The notes: generated from the sequence alone by a model not told the origin. 64,000 bases of DNA from Pasteurella sp049941595 (GCA_049941595.1 JBNFNA010000004.1:310001-374000); one strand, 5' to 3'; positions 36,301-43,064 are shown, counted from the first letter of the stretch. Made by a program: numbers and translations.

Positions 36301-36714
36301 AATAAAGATGAGTCAATTGATATCTCAACTTCAATGGCACCAACCTTTAATTCATTAAATGTGAATCCAGGTGGTACTGTGAATATGGGTGGAAACCGTG
36401 TTCAGAATGTGGGTAATGCAGTTGAAGCTGGCGATGCGGTCAATTATGGTCAATTCAAAGCAGAGGTGGGCAAACTTGACTCACGCTTACAAGCGGGTAT
36501 CGCAGGGGCAGTTGCATCGGGCACCTTAGTTCAGGCATTCAACCCGAATGAGAGTTTAGTTGCTGTTGGTGCGGGTACTTATCGTGGTAAATCTGCACTT
36601 GCTTTAGGTTATTCGCGCGTGTCAGATAACGGTAAGATCATCATTAAAGTGACGGGTAGTACAAATACCTATGGTGATGTTACTGGTGGCGCAAGTGTGG
36701 GCTATAAGTTCTAA
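27400..36714 (+). CDS. Giant trimeric autotransporter adhesin (YadA/Hia family)
   Basis: Surface adhesin of 3104 aa, secreted by the type Vc route. Residues 1-24 are an extended signal-peptide region (MNNIFKTIWNKSTQSWVAVSE), followed by a basic and hydrophobic signal with cleavage near NVLA/A at about 65. YadA-type head repeats (xAIGxxxxA) occur at about residues 85-270 and 365-410, each closed by a neck motif such as STDAVNGSQLY. The stalk holds a run of ten-residue repeats (698-757), Trp-ring-like blocks, and three tandem modules of about 440 aa (1233-2592). A third head lies at about 2705-2850 and the C-terminal YadA anchor fills the last 90 residues, ending ASVGYKF. The start is ATG 27400 (GGGGAC ribosome site) since the extended signal region begins there; an earlier in-frame ATG at 27343 adds unrelated residues. 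It has no exact uptake signal. Ligand unknown. Confidence 0.96.
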   Translation: MNNIFKTIWNKSTQSWVAVSELARGYVKSSSDKQVSRSGKAGLSKFSLSIIALSVGIAVTSNVLAAISIDQRFNRTDGGSVNNNGGSKHNIAIGHHTRIGDQSSGAKSVNQSIAIGSGNSANDGAWAKGDQSIAIGSNTIAEGDSSIAIGGDDLYKASTVQTDYIDNSGNAQKGSIEKAYTTLTGNSLAATSYQNTISKTLAIAVGVKTKASDLSLALGTFANASATNTVAIGSGAAATLANSIAIGGGAKTDNNNPGTKQSNVTFGKTTFQWAGGESVLAGDIVSFGSKGYERQLKNIAPGAVSENSTDAVNGSQLYSIAKILTEYSERNIYVHVNTGNSSQGTGDPNTNSGQIDEKGGATGTAAATLGLNAKAAGNNSIALGSNSSASQENSVAIGQGSTTSAVSTDNSNLMITFKNENYTKQTVNLTNGLAKTENGSVSFGSAGKERQLHNVAAGRITATSTDAINGSQLYHIAKNLGFNVYQGDSPKARINNDNIVKFSDGDYTTATVTPENGNAKVTFNVKTSTIDANAITVTGNDTGGLAKASEVVNAIKAAGFNVATNGTSTGSDSKIVHNDTLHINQGNGINIAKNNTTFTISLDQTTQDTLAKVGTGRVNAGDDKTVTGATVKTALDNEVTKINQTINDLNLHFEGDVNSNKGKVNLKTGVMKIKGEAGGPISTETSPESDTLTLKINDSSINTKHLADNSIATNKIQDNAVTAGKIQNNAVTEDKIADGNVTFKKLGQDAIDAINAKEEAVEATQAANNLGLTVTPQARDAQKQGKLFSIDLNSATLISKLSDGANITSPTSTSPKLVTDVQVNDYISKSPIGLTADKSNAPTSNNKVGLGGNLSIKGTQGGLITTSVTGSDFTLDLTDDTKNKIAKIGRGAVAKGDTNTVTGEAVYNAIAESSFLLNINNEDNNTGERIKQNSVVKISEGKNISVERNQSTITIKTIDTPTFDSVTINNGPVLDSSGLKMNSKPITGVSSNLTSYTGGSSKDGLLDLSNKTQAPDSDAATVGDLRKMGWVIRSPNSTDNAGAPYTAKVQNANEVEFVGTGLAKVSGKTDANANKHTITVDVQLTDTQGDNKTIKVEGGVIKAVTADIREDQNNPGKVKADDSKPDALATASNVADMINKSGFFVKANGETTTEKISSGGVVDLDASADKNLTIARNAGKFTFSVSKTPTFENISLKPNDTAKAVKLTSDNDGRTLTLGGGENSSAPVKLTNIADGDINENSKDAVSGKQLKDFADTLGVTPNGTSFTKPTFNAIKNKDGNNGVAPNTFKDATDQITTTLNKGLMFAGDSGNGTQYLGSRFDVKSTTTTITEQNNNFIGKNLRTKYTNTNGDGLLSIGLSETPDFKKITLTNDANNQNPQPYLTLEKDNLGTGGKITGLTNRNALDNKNDYGIGENLGRAATEGAVKELSDRVKQADDKSPFIYSDDKGQVLTKANDGKFYPPNLVNADGSPKPEATGQNVPIEKVVVKTKNDVPLPITNVRSGLGLDGKSRDNDADGSPTDPKAISEEKAKNIIAGKDGQSGLLTIKGADLNKVSTIGDLQALAQAGLDFSGNVGQQVHRPLGTKLEILGKEGINSSAGYSGDNLVTETANNKLYIKFKEKPEFKGITVKDGADKQQIELSPDKGLVLKKDDNDDSPVKITATGIDAGDSKITNISDGDISDGSKEAVTGNQLSDLAKKLGVDTNGTSFTAPDFTPIKNKTGADNTKPITFKNVLEQLTTALNNGLTFGGDLGTATKQYLGSTFDVKATTEDITDNGKTFAGKNLKTKYVNSNGDGTLSIGLSEMPDFKKITLTDGGNNATPYLTLEKDLTGDSGKITGLTYRDPTTNVADYGKGDNEGRAATEGAVKELSDRVSQGDKNSPFIYEKVDGTKITKATDGKFYPADKVNSDGTKKDDAVEVPVNEVVVKVNDNTPMPITNVRSGLGLDGKSDTDPAVGSQYEPKAISSDKAKTAIAGTDGKSGLLSKEGKDLNKVSTIGDLQALAQAGLDFAGNKGGTVHRPLGTKLEILGNSTVSEADIATKFSSDNLVTQTVDDKLFIKFKDIPKLKGLELNSGNPNAKTITISPDDTGSKLTLAGESNNGITLDGLKNGEISGSSKNAVTGNQLKDLADKLGVEVNDEKTGFKAPEFTAIKDASGQNAPDANKPNSLKDAVNKTIEAVNRGLTFTGDTGTGTQNLGSTFNVKSTETVITKDNKNFVGKNITTKYVKDDATGNGTLSIGISERPDFKEITLSKDGDSKPFLTIGEDTENTDKPTTGKITGLTARNLDSDKYGIGDNVGRAATEGAVKDLYDKVKSNEGSSPFEYRDSDNNKLVKVGDKYYSEKDLEGKHIVDGKIFDKPVVKDGDKYYEVGPDGKRKLGPDGQPLATDTTTANINAKEPATASNKKLTDISNVASGLGLPGTYTKDPADNGSKENPKPITAEDARKVIAGDTKDGNSGLYTKEGKDLNKVATIGDLQAIAKAGLTFKGNNTDTEVHRPLGTELNIKGEAADATGTSGKNVYVEANANDNSLTVKIKETPEFKGLELKDQNANAIKFTALDVDKKDKSGQKEPVLTLSSGTGPNNTVKLSGISDGDISPNSKDAINGSQVFALTAGKPAPKVQDKYITIVNPDGTTTNIDAKNVIVDESGNPLLKTYNVQGQGEHIQNSVITAINNMNNEGIKFFHTNDGRDESKRPQTQSLNQEDSSAGGSYATAVGYRANAAGTNGIAFGSDAVAGKITGEKEAKITEVVNGKTTTVTRKVRIVEGVNNAIAIGAGALASNDNAVAMGANNQVYSKNSTAIGNNNKIDTASEKTFVLGNNVTVTTARSVFLGDAVGYVAADNKAGTTKGNTEYSEQKIGETTYKYAGGKANEVVGVVSVGNVKQDGTMETRRIQNVAPGLISDKSTDAINGSQLYAVMDSGWNLKAEEVEGTSGKVTKGKTDTTKVSIGKTVKVRAGNNVEIAHNKDESIDISTSMAPTFNSLNVNPGGTVNMGGNRVQNVGNAVEAGDAVNYGQFKAEVGKLDSRLQAGIAGAVASGTLVQAFNPNESLVAVGAGTYRGKSALALGYSRVSDNGKIIIKVTGSTNTYGDVTGGASVGYKF
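29491..29670 (+). repeat. Ten-residue (30-nt) tandem repeats in the adhesin stalk
   Basis: Residues 698-757 fall into successive decapeptides DSSINTKHLA, DNSIATNKIQ, DNAVTAGKIQ, NNAVTEDKIA, DGNVTFKKLG, QDAIDAINAK: Asp/Asn at position 1-2, a small hydrophobic at 4, Lys at 8, Ile/Leu at 9. Confidence 0.85.
31096..32424 (+). repeat. Adhesin stalk module, copy 1 (443 aa)
   Basis: Starts at IADGDINENSKDAV, then TSFTKPTFNAIKNK, a GLMFAGDSG block, GKITGLTNR, GRAATEGAVKELSDRV, SPFIYSDD, GKFYPPNLVN, TNVRSGLGLDGKS, NKVSTIGDLQALAQAGLDF and HRPLGTKLEI. The same order recurs in the next two modules. Confidence 0.9.
32425..33723 (+). repeat. Adhesin stalk module, copy 2 (433 aa)
   Basis: Begins ISDGDISDGSKEAV and repeats the block order of copy 1 (TSFTAPDFTPIKNK, GLTFGGDLG, GKITGLTYR, GRAATEGAVKELSDRV, SPFIYEK, GKFYPADKVN, NVRSGLGLDGKS, IGDLQALAQAGLDF, HRPLGTKLEI). 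Copies 1 and 2 are the closest pair by eye. Confidence 0.9.
33724..35175 (+). repeat. Adhesin stalk module, copy 3 (484 aa)
   Basis: Begins LKNGEISGSSKNAV and keeps the block order, but carries an extra stretch of about 40 residues around nt 34400-34560 with two VKxGDKYY units and a GPDG pair, and has IGDLQAIAKAGLTF and HRPLGTELNI instead of the versions in copies 1-2. Confidence 0.88.
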
Positions 36715-36738
36715 TTACTGAGCGATGAGATAATAATT

Positions 36739-36776
36739 AAAAGTAGGAATGAGGTTACTTATTCCTACTTTTTTAT
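36739..36776 (+). terminator. Terminator of the adhesin gene
   Basis: AAAAGTAGGAAT / ATTCCTACTTTT, 12-bp stem with a 10-nt loop, then TTTATTTTG, 24 nt after the stop codon. Confidence 0.9.
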
Positions 36777-36843
36777 TTTGTGTAACAGTTTGCTGATTCC
36801 CTTTGAGAGAAAAAATCAAAAATTTTGACCGCACTTTAGACAT

Positions 36844-36872
36844 AAAAAATCCACTTTATTGAAGTGGATTTT
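36844..36872 (-). terminator. Terminator of the iron-type binding protein gene
   Basis: Minus-strand stem AAAATCCACTT / AAGTGGATTTT with a 5-nt loop, followed by T residues. It lies 12 nt beyond the stop codon. Confidence 0.88.
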
Positions 36873-36883
36873 GGTTTGAAGGC

Positions 36884-37915
36884 TTATTTGGATAATTTGA
36901 TTTTCTCAATCCAGTGAGAAAGGATTTTCTTCGCTTGCTCACTTGAACCAAATTTTTCGAAATCGAAGTCAATGAGGTTTAATTGATTTGGTTTAACCGC
37001 ACCAGGCAAGACCTCTGCATACATATTCGTTGGGATTTGATAAGGTGCTTTGCGCATCCAATTAAGTTCTTGACCTTCTTTACTCAATGCCCAGTCCATA
37101 AATATTTTCGCATTTTCAAGGTTGCGTGCTCCTTTGATAATGCTAATACCGCCGAGTGTATAGCTATCACCCTCACAGACGGAAATCGATTGTATTGGTG
37201 CACCTTTGGCTTTTTCCGCTTCGAAAGTGTGTAAAAAACCGATGCTGACACTGCTGTCGCCGCGCGCTAAATTGCTAGTAACAATACCACTTTTTACATA
37301 ATGTGAAATATTTTTATCTAATTGTTTTAAAAACGAAAAGGCTTTTTCCTCTCCCCACATTTGAATCAGCGTTGCTAGAAATGAATAACCTGTGCCTGAG
37401 CTTTGTGGATCAGGTAATTGCACCTCACCTTTAAAGCGAGGATCAAGTAAATCACTCCAACATTTTGGATGTTCCAGCCCTAGTTGTTTCAACTTGTGGG
37501 TGTTAATTCCCAAGCCTAAAACTAACATATAACCAAAAGAGGTGTAATCACCGTATTTTTCGACTAAATGCTTAAACTGTGGCAACACTTCAGACTGTTT
37601 AGGGGAACGATACTTTTCTAATAACCCCAAATCACGTGCCTGTAAATGTGGTTCAATAGTACCACCGTACCAGATGTCAGCTTGAGGCTTATCTTTTTCT
37701 GCTTTGATTTTACCTAAGGTAACACCAGTGCTACTACGTACGAATTTTGCGTTGATATTGTGCTGTGTCGAGAAACGCTGTACAACTTCTTCGCAAGCTT
37801 CATTTTGTAAGGTGCAGTAAATAGTGAGATTGCCTTCGGCATAAAGAGAGTGAGATAAGAAAAGTGTGGAGGTGATAGAAATTGCTTTGAATAAATGTGA
37901 TTTCATTTTGTTCAT
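36884..37915 (-). CDS. Periplasmic iron(III)-type ABC substrate-binding protein (AfuA/FbpA-like)
   Basis: 343-aa extracellular solute-binding protein, family 1 ferric/phosphosugar subgroup. A signal peptide ends near SLYA-EGNLTIY (about residue 26). The mature protein starts with NLTIYCTLQNEACEEVVQRF and has KAEKDKPQADIWYGGTIEPH, DPQSSGTGYSFLATL and APYQIPTNMYAEVLPGA, close to the AfuA branch (known members bind ferric iron or hexose phosphates). A Cys pair near residues 34 and 39 could form a disulfide. No permease or ATPase gene is next to it, so it must work with components encoded elsewhere. Substrate uncertain. Confidence 0.85.
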   Translation of the reverse strand: MNKMKSHLFKAISITSTLFLSHSLYAEGNLTIYCTLQNEACEEVVQRFSTQHNINAKFVRSSTGVTLGKIKAEKDKPQADIWYGGTIEPHLQARDLGLLEKYRSPKQSEVLPQFKHLVEKYGDYTSFGYMLVLGLGINTHKLKQLGLEHPKCWSDLLDPRFKGEVQLPDPQSSGTGYSFLATLIQMWGEEKAFSFLKQLDKNISHYVKSGIVTSNLARGDSSVSIGFLHTFEAEKAKGAPIQSISVCEGDSYTLGGISIIKGARNLENAKIFMDWALSKEGQELNWMRKAPYQIPTNMYAEVLPGAVKPNQLNLIDFDFEKFGSSEQAKKILSHWIEKIKLSK

Positions 37916-38108
37916 TTACTATTCCATTAGTGATAAAAAAACAACTTACTTTCTTCAGAAAGTAGCACCATCTTAGCAAAGATTTTTATTTATTTCTATT
38001 TAAAATCAATGGGATAGTGTGTTTTTTGAGCAGTCGGACGTGTGGTAATATTTATGCACTATTTGTAAGTGCATAAATATTCCTATTAAAGAAGAGGGTT
38101 GAGAAGGG

Positions 38109-40748
38109 CTAGCCAGTATTACGCATACCCGCTGCAACACCTGTAATTGTGATCATCAATGCTTGTTCTACGTCGGTATTTACGCTATCTGGATTTGCAC
38201 GTAACCGGCGTAATAGCTCAACTTGCAATAAGTTAAGTGGGTCAGTATAGACATTGCGTAATGCGATAGATTCAGCCACCCAAGGTAAATCAGACATTAA
38301 TTGATTTTCGTGAGAGAGCGATAATACCGTTTGGATATCTTGCTTAAGTTGTTCACGTAAAGCGTTGCCTAGATGCCACAATGAGGGATCAACTAAGTGT
38401 TGGTCATAATGTTCGGAAAGCCAAGTATCTGTTTTACTAAATACCATTTCTAACATACCAATACGTGTTGAGAAGAATGGCCAAGTTTCACACATTTCTT
38501 CAATCACATTACGTTGTCCTTTCTCAATGGCTTGACGTAGCGATGCACCAGCACCTAACCAAGCTGGTAGCATTAAACGATTTTGCATCCAAGCGAATAT
38601 CCAAGGAATCGCACGTAAACTTTCTACGCCACCATTTGGGTTACGTTTTGCTGGGCGGGAGCCTAATGGGAGCTTTGATAACTCTTGTTCTGGCGTTGCC
38701 GCACGGAAATAAGGCACAAAATCTTTTTCACCACGCACAATATCACGGTAAATCTTACACGATGAAGCAGATAGCTCATCCATCACTTCACGCCATTGTG
38801 CTTTTGGCTCTGGTGGTGGCAGTAGGTTCGCTTCTAAAATTGCACTTGCATATAAGCCTAAACTTTCTACTGCAACAGCAGGCAAGCCTAATTTAAAGCG
38901 AATCATTTCACCTTGCTCGGTAACACGTAAGCCATTTTTCAGTGAGCAAGGTGGTTGAGAAAGGAGTGCTGCATGTGCAGGCGCACCACCACGACCAATA
39001 GTGCCACCACGCCCGTGGAATAAGGTTAATTCAATGTTGAGTTTGTGGCATAAGTTCACTAACGCTTCTTGTGCACAATATTGCGCCCAAGAGGCTGCCA
39101 TCATTCCTGCATCTTTAGCAGAATCAGAATAGCCGATCATCACCATTTGTTTATTATTGATAACGCCACGATACCAACCAATATTAAATAATTCAGTCAT
39201 CACGCTTTCTGAAGCCGTTAAATCATCAAGGGTTTCAAATAGCGGCACGACAGGTAAATGGTATGGCACACCACATTCTTTTAGTAATAAATGAACGGCA
39301 AGTACATCAGATGCAGTTTTTGCCATTGAAATGATGTAACAAGAAATGACGCCTTCTGGCTGCTCTGCAATAACTCGACAAGTGTCTAAAATTTCTTGTG
39401 TTGGAGCAGAAGGTGTCCAGTCACGTGGCAGTAATGGGCGGCGAGAGCTTAATTCACGAATTAAGAACGCTTGTTTGTCACTTTCGCTCCATTGCGCATA
39501 ATCGCCTAAACCAATATAACGGGTGATTTCTGCAACAGCTTCGGTATGACGTGTGCTTTCTTGGCGAATATCAAGCCGTGACAATGTCACGCCAAAACAA
39601 CGAATACGGCGTAAACAGTCTAATAATAAACCATTAGCAATAATACGCATTCCAGAAGCTTGTAATGATTGGTAACAATCGTAGAGTGGTTCCCAGAGCT
39701 GTTCATCACGAATAATGATTTCATCTTCGTTTACACGAGGAGTACGATTTGCTAATAGATCATCATAATACGCTAACGTTGTCGTGAGTTTTGAACGTAA
39801 TTCTTTGACAACAACACGATATGGCTCGATATGATCACCGTATTTCTGTCGGAATTCTTCAGTGCATTTTACCATTGATAGCTCATCAGAAAGGGCTTGA
39901 ATATCTTTTAAGAATAGATCAGCTGCTTTCCAACGTGCTAAACGTAGTACTTGGCGAGTAACGTCGGCAGTCACAAATGGATTACCATCTCTGTCGCCCC
40001 CCATCCAAGAGGAAAAACGAATTGGATTGAGCTCAACAGGAATATTAAATCCAAAAAATTCGACCGCACTTGTGTTGAGCTGGCGTAAAAATTCAGGGAC
40101 TGCTTGCCATAAACTGTTTTCAATTACCGCAAAACCCCATTTAGATTCTTCAAATGGCGTAGGGCGTTGCGTACGGATTTCATTTGTGTGCCAAGCTTGA
40201 GCGATTAACTGTAATAAACGGCGCTCAATCATCTTGCGCTCATCATCGGTTAAATCACTATGCTCTAATTTGCTTAAACATTTATTAATTTCGACGTGTT
40301 TATGCACCAAAGAGCGACGGGTCACTTCAGTTGGATGAGCAGTTAACACTAATTCAATCAATAACTTTTCGACAGTTTCCATCACCTTTTGCTGTGGAAC
40401 TTGTTGTGCTTTTAAGCGTTTAAATAACGCTGGAATGGAACGTTCAGAGGCAACTTCATCGTTATGATGGCGTGATACAGTTTGATATTGCTCAGCAATA
40501 TTGGTGAGATTTAAGAATTGGCTAAATGCACGAGCAACAGGGATAATATTATCGTTAGAAATTGTCGCGAGAGTGGAAAGGAGTTCATTACGCGCTTTAT
40601 CATCACCGCTACGAGAATTGCGAGAAAGCACACGAATATTTTCGATGAGTTCGAGAATGTCGCTACCTTGTGCATCACTAATAGTTTCCCCAAGAAAACG
40701 TCCTAACATACTAATATTATTACGCATAGTGGAGTATTGCTGGATCAT
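38109..40748 (-). CDS. ppc: Phosphoenolpyruvate carboxylase
   Basis: Anaplerotic enzyme that carboxylates PEP to oxaloacetate with bicarbonate. 879 aa with the catalytic LVLTAHPTE histidine block, WMGGDRDGNPFVT, the FHGRGGTIGRGGAPAH glycine loop, and the C-terminal allosteric tail GVAAGMRNTG. The ATG at 40748 is chosen because GAGAGG sits 7 nt upstream and the following residues match E. coli Ppc; an in-frame TTG at 40763 would include that ribosome site in the gene. Monocistronic. Beta-carbonic anhydrase, which supplies its bicarbonate, is encoded nearby. Confidence 0.98.
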   Translation of the reverse strand: MIQQYSTMRNNISMLGRFLGETISDAQGSDILELIENIRVLSRNSRSGDDKARNELLSTLATISNDNIIPVARAFSQFLNLTNIAEQYQTVSRHHNDEVASERSIPALFKRLKAQQVPQQKVMETVEKLLIELVLTAHPTEVTRRSLVHKHVEINKCLSKLEHSDLTDDERKMIERRLLQLIAQAWHTNEIRTQRPTPFEESKWGFAVIENSLWQAVPEFLRQLNTSAVEFFGFNIPVELNPIRFSSWMGGDRDGNPFVTADVTRQVLRLARWKAADLFLKDIQALSDELSMVKCTEEFRQKYGDHIEPYRVVVKELRSKLTTTLAYYDDLLANRTPRVNEDEIIIRDEQLWEPLYDCYQSLQASGMRIIANGLLLDCLRRIRCFGVTLSRLDIRQESTRHTEAVAEITRYIGLGDYAQWSESDKQAFLIRELSSRRPLLPRDWTPSAPTQEILDTCRVIAEQPEGVISCYIISMAKTASDVLAVHLLLKECGVPYHLPVVPLFETLDDLTASESVMTELFNIGWYRGVINNKQMVMIGYSDSAKDAGMMAASWAQYCAQEALVNLCHKLNIELTLFHGRGGTIGRGGAPAHAALLSQPPCSLKNGLRVTEQGEMIRFKLGLPAVAVESLGLYASAILEANLLPPPEPKAQWREVMDELSASSCKIYRDIVRGEKDFVPYFRAATPEQELSKLPLGSRPAKRNPNGGVESLRAIPWIFAWMQNRLMLPAWLGAGASLRQAIEKGQRNVIEEMCETWPFFSTRIGMLEMVFSKTDTWLSEHYDQHLVDPSLWHLGNALREQLKQDIQTVLSLSHENQLMSDLPWVAESIALRNVYTDPLNLLQVELLRRLRANPDSVNTDVEQALMITITGVAAGMRNTG

Positions 40749-40955
40749 AACATAACCTCTCAAATAATTTTTATGACTAAAAATGACAGGTAAAATACCT
40801 CAAGATGTGTAGATATAAACAAAAATAGGTGTAAAGATCAATCGCATTTAATTTTTAATATAAAAAAATATGATTTTGGATAATAAATTAGAAAATATTT
40901 ATAAATATGTTGTTTTTTTAGATAAAAATAAGAGTAGGAGAAGAAGATAAATTAA

Positions 40956-40994
40956 TGAGCTCTAATTTAGACTGAAAAAACAAATTAGAGCTCA
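40956..40994 (-). terminator. Terminator of purR
   Basis: GAGCTCTAATTT (40957-40968) / AAATTAGAGCTC (40982-40993), perfect 12-bp stem with a 13-nt loop, 8 nt past the purR stop; the tail ATTAATTTATC is only partly T-rich. Confidence 0.75.
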
Positions 40995-41001
40995 ATAAGG
41001 A

Positions 41002-42006
41002 TTAAAGCAGGGATTTCACCGACTTACGAACGACGAGTTCAGGGTGCATTTCAATTGTTTCGTGTGTATCTGATTTTTCATTAATACGTTCAAACAACAA
41101 GGTGACTGCACGCGCACCTAAACGAGATTTCGATTGGTGAATTGTTGTCAATGGTGGTGAATAAAAGCGTGATGCGTGGATATTATCGTAACCAATGATA
41201 GAAATATCTTCAGGTACACGCAAACCACGTTCACCAATAGCTGAAATTGCCCCCAATGCCATTACATCATTACAACAGAAAACAGCCGTTGGTAGCTTGT
41301 CTTGCGCCAAAATTTTGTTCATACATTCGTAACCATCTTCTGGCTCGAAATAACCTTCCATCACCCAATTTGGATTAATCGCCAAATTAGCTTCTTCCAT
41401 TGCTTTGATAAAGCCTTCGTAACGTGTTTTTGCCGTGGTTTTTGATAATTCACCAGCAATAATACCGATATCTTTGTGGCCATTATCAATTAGATGTTTT
41501 GTCGCAATATAGCCACCCGTGAAGCTGTTATCTTGGATAATGTCAGTATTTTTATTATTTGGCCCCCAATCCATTACGACCATTGGTAGCGACGTGAAAT
41601 TGGCTAATAAATCTAAAGAATCTTGCGTGTATTCAGCACACATTACTAGAATGCCATCAACACGTTTTTTAATCAGCATTTCAAGGTGGTTTTTGATTTT
41701 TTCGACATTGTTTTGCGTATTACACAAAAACAATGAATAACCCTGACGGTAACAATATTCTTCTACCGCGTGAATGATCTCCGCAAAATAAGGTGCCTCA
41801 CTGCTCGTGACGATCATACCGATCGATTTTGTTGTGTTGACTTTTAGACTACGAGCAACAGCACTTGGAGAATAATTTAATTCTTGAATAGCTTCTAAAA
41901 CTAGTTTTTCCGTTTCCGCTGCAACAAAGCGCGTTTTATTAATTACGTGAGAAACTGTGGTTGTTGATACCCCAGCCATTTTAGCTACGTCTTTAATTGT
42001 TGCCAT
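41002..42006 (-). CDS. purR: Purine repressor (LacI family)
   Basis: Transcription repressor of purine genes that uses hypoxanthine or guanine as corepressor. 334 aa. The N-terminal LacI-type helix-turn-helix, ATIKDVAKMAGVSTTTVSHV, and the hinge helix SPSAVARSLKVNTT are nearly the same as in E. coli PurR; then the periplasmic-binding-protein-like effector domain. No clear PUR box was found in its own upstream region. Divergent from the small ynhF-like gene. Confidence 0.95.
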   Translation of the reverse strand: MATIKDVAKMAGVSTTTVSHVINKTRFVAAETEKLVLEAIQELNYSPSAVARSLKVNTTKSIGMIVTSSEAPYFAEIIHAVEEYCYRQGYSLFLCNTQNNVEKIKNHLEMLIKKRVDGILVMCAEYTQDSLDLLANFTSLPMVVMDWGPNNKNTDIIQDNSFTGGYIATKHLIDNGHKDIGIIAGELSKTTAKTRYEGFIKAMEEANLAINPNWVMEGYFEPEDGYECMNKILAQDKLPTAVFCCNDVMALGAISAIGERGLRVPEDISIIGYDNIHASRFYSPPLTTIHQSKSRLGARAVTLLFERINEKSDTHETIEMHPELVVRKSVKSLL

Positions 42007-42184
42007 AAGTGTTCTCCATACAAAATTTATTCATTATACGGGATTTAACGCAAGGAGGTTAAGTAGCAGTTCCCAATTTTTTGGTGGATATCACACTTTT
42101 TTTGAGTTATCGCAAATACCATTTCTATTTCTGAATATTTTTTATTAGAATGAATCAAATTTTGTTAATTTTAAGGAGAGCAGA

Positions 42185-42265
42185 ATGGGAACTTTTGGTT
42201 ATTCAATGATGACAGTAATGTTAGCACTTGGCGTGATTGTTGTTTTAGCATCATCTATTTTCTAA
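42185..42265 (+). CDS. YnhF-like 26-aa membrane peptide
   Basis: ATG 42185 lies 6 nt after AAGGAGAG, a very strong ribosome site, and a terminator follows the stop codon, so this short frame looks real. The product has a short polar start (MGTFGYS) and one hydrophobic helix (MMTVMLALGVIVVLAS). It aligns by eye with E. coli YnhF (pattern FS-x-x-T-x-x-x-LGLIVAV), and in E. coli ynhF is, as I recall, also next to purR. Expected to be a single-pass inner-membrane peptide; function unknown. Confidence 0.72.
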   Translation: MGTFGYSMMTVMLALGVIVVLASSIF

Positions 42266-42297
42266 GTGTAAAACAAGCAAGTTAACAGACTACTAAA

Positions 42298-42340
42298 AAA
42301 GAGCGGTCAAAATTTTCAAAAATTTGACCGCTCTTTGTCT
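42298..42340. terminator. Bidirectional terminator between ynhF-like gene and can
   Basis: AAAGAGCGGTCAAA (42298-42311) / TTTGACCGCTCTTT (42323-42336), 14-bp stem made from a one-base variant of the uptake signal, with T-runs on both strands. Confidence 0.88.
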
Positions 42341-42368
42341 TATGTTTTGAGAAAATCTGAATTACGAA

Positions 42369-43064
42369 TTAATCATATTCATAAGTTTCGTGTGTTTTTT
42401 TCAGAATTTCATCTTCACCTAAGGTTAATAAACGAGCAATTGCATCACGATAAGAGATTTCAAGAGATTCTCGACTTGTCGCCATTACACCTTGATCAAT
42501 TAAGAAACCATCATTGACATCATAAACCCAGCCGTGTAACGACAATTTTTTGCCGTTTTTCCACGCAGATTTGATAATTGATGAGCTACCTAAGTTATAA
42601 ACTTGCTCAGCAACATTAATTCTTGTGAGCATATCCGCGCGTTTTTCAGGGGGAAGCTTACCTAATAAATGGCTGTGTTTGTACCAAATATCACGAATAT
42701 GCAGAAGCCAGTTATTGATTAGCCCTAGATCTTGCTCAGCCATTGCCGCTTTGATACCACCGCAATTGGTGTGACCACAAATAATAATATGCTCAATGTT
42801 TAAGACATCAACCGCATATTGCACAACTGATAAACAGTTTAAATCTGTATGAATCACTTGATTGGCGACATTACGGTGTACAAATAATTCACCAGGCCCT
42901 AAATTTGTTAATTTTTCTGCAGGAACACGACTGTCAGAGCAACCAATCCAGAGGTAGCTTGGCGTTTGATGATCTGCCAATTCTTTAAAATAAGAGGAAT
43001 TTTCCTCTTTCATTCTGATTGCCCAGCTATAGTTATTTGCAAAAAGCTGTTCGATTTTTTTCAT
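42369..43064 (-). CDS. can: Beta-carbonic anhydrase (type II, bicarbonate-regulated)
   Basis: Zinc enzyme that interconverts CO2 and bicarbonate. 231 aa. Zinc ligands C42, D44, H98 and C101 are in CSDSRVP and CGHTNCGG, and R46 makes the dyad with D44. W39, R64 and Y181, which form the allosteric bicarbonate site of the H. influenzae enzyme (HICA), are all present, so a type II regulated enzyme is predicted. Monocistronic. Confidence 0.97.
   Translation of the reverse strand: MKKIEQLFANNYSWAIRMKEENSSYFKELADHQTPSYLWIGCSDSRVPAEKLTNLGPGELFVHRNVANQVIHTDLNCLSVVQYAVDVLNIEHIIICGHTNCGGIKAAMAEQDLGLINNWLLHIRDIWYKHSHLLGKLPPEKRADMLTRINVAEQVYNLGSSSIIKSAWKNGKKLSLHGWVYDVNDGFLIDQGVMATSRESLEISYRDAIARLLTLGEDEILKKTHETYEYD

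Noticed and set aside
38465..38896. 143-codon plus-strand frame opposite ppc
   Set aside because: Shadow of ppc; composition and lack of start signals do not support a gene.
42007..42184. PUR box for purR autoregulation
   Set aside because: An ACGCAA half site is present, but the remaining positions do not fit the PurR operator consensus.
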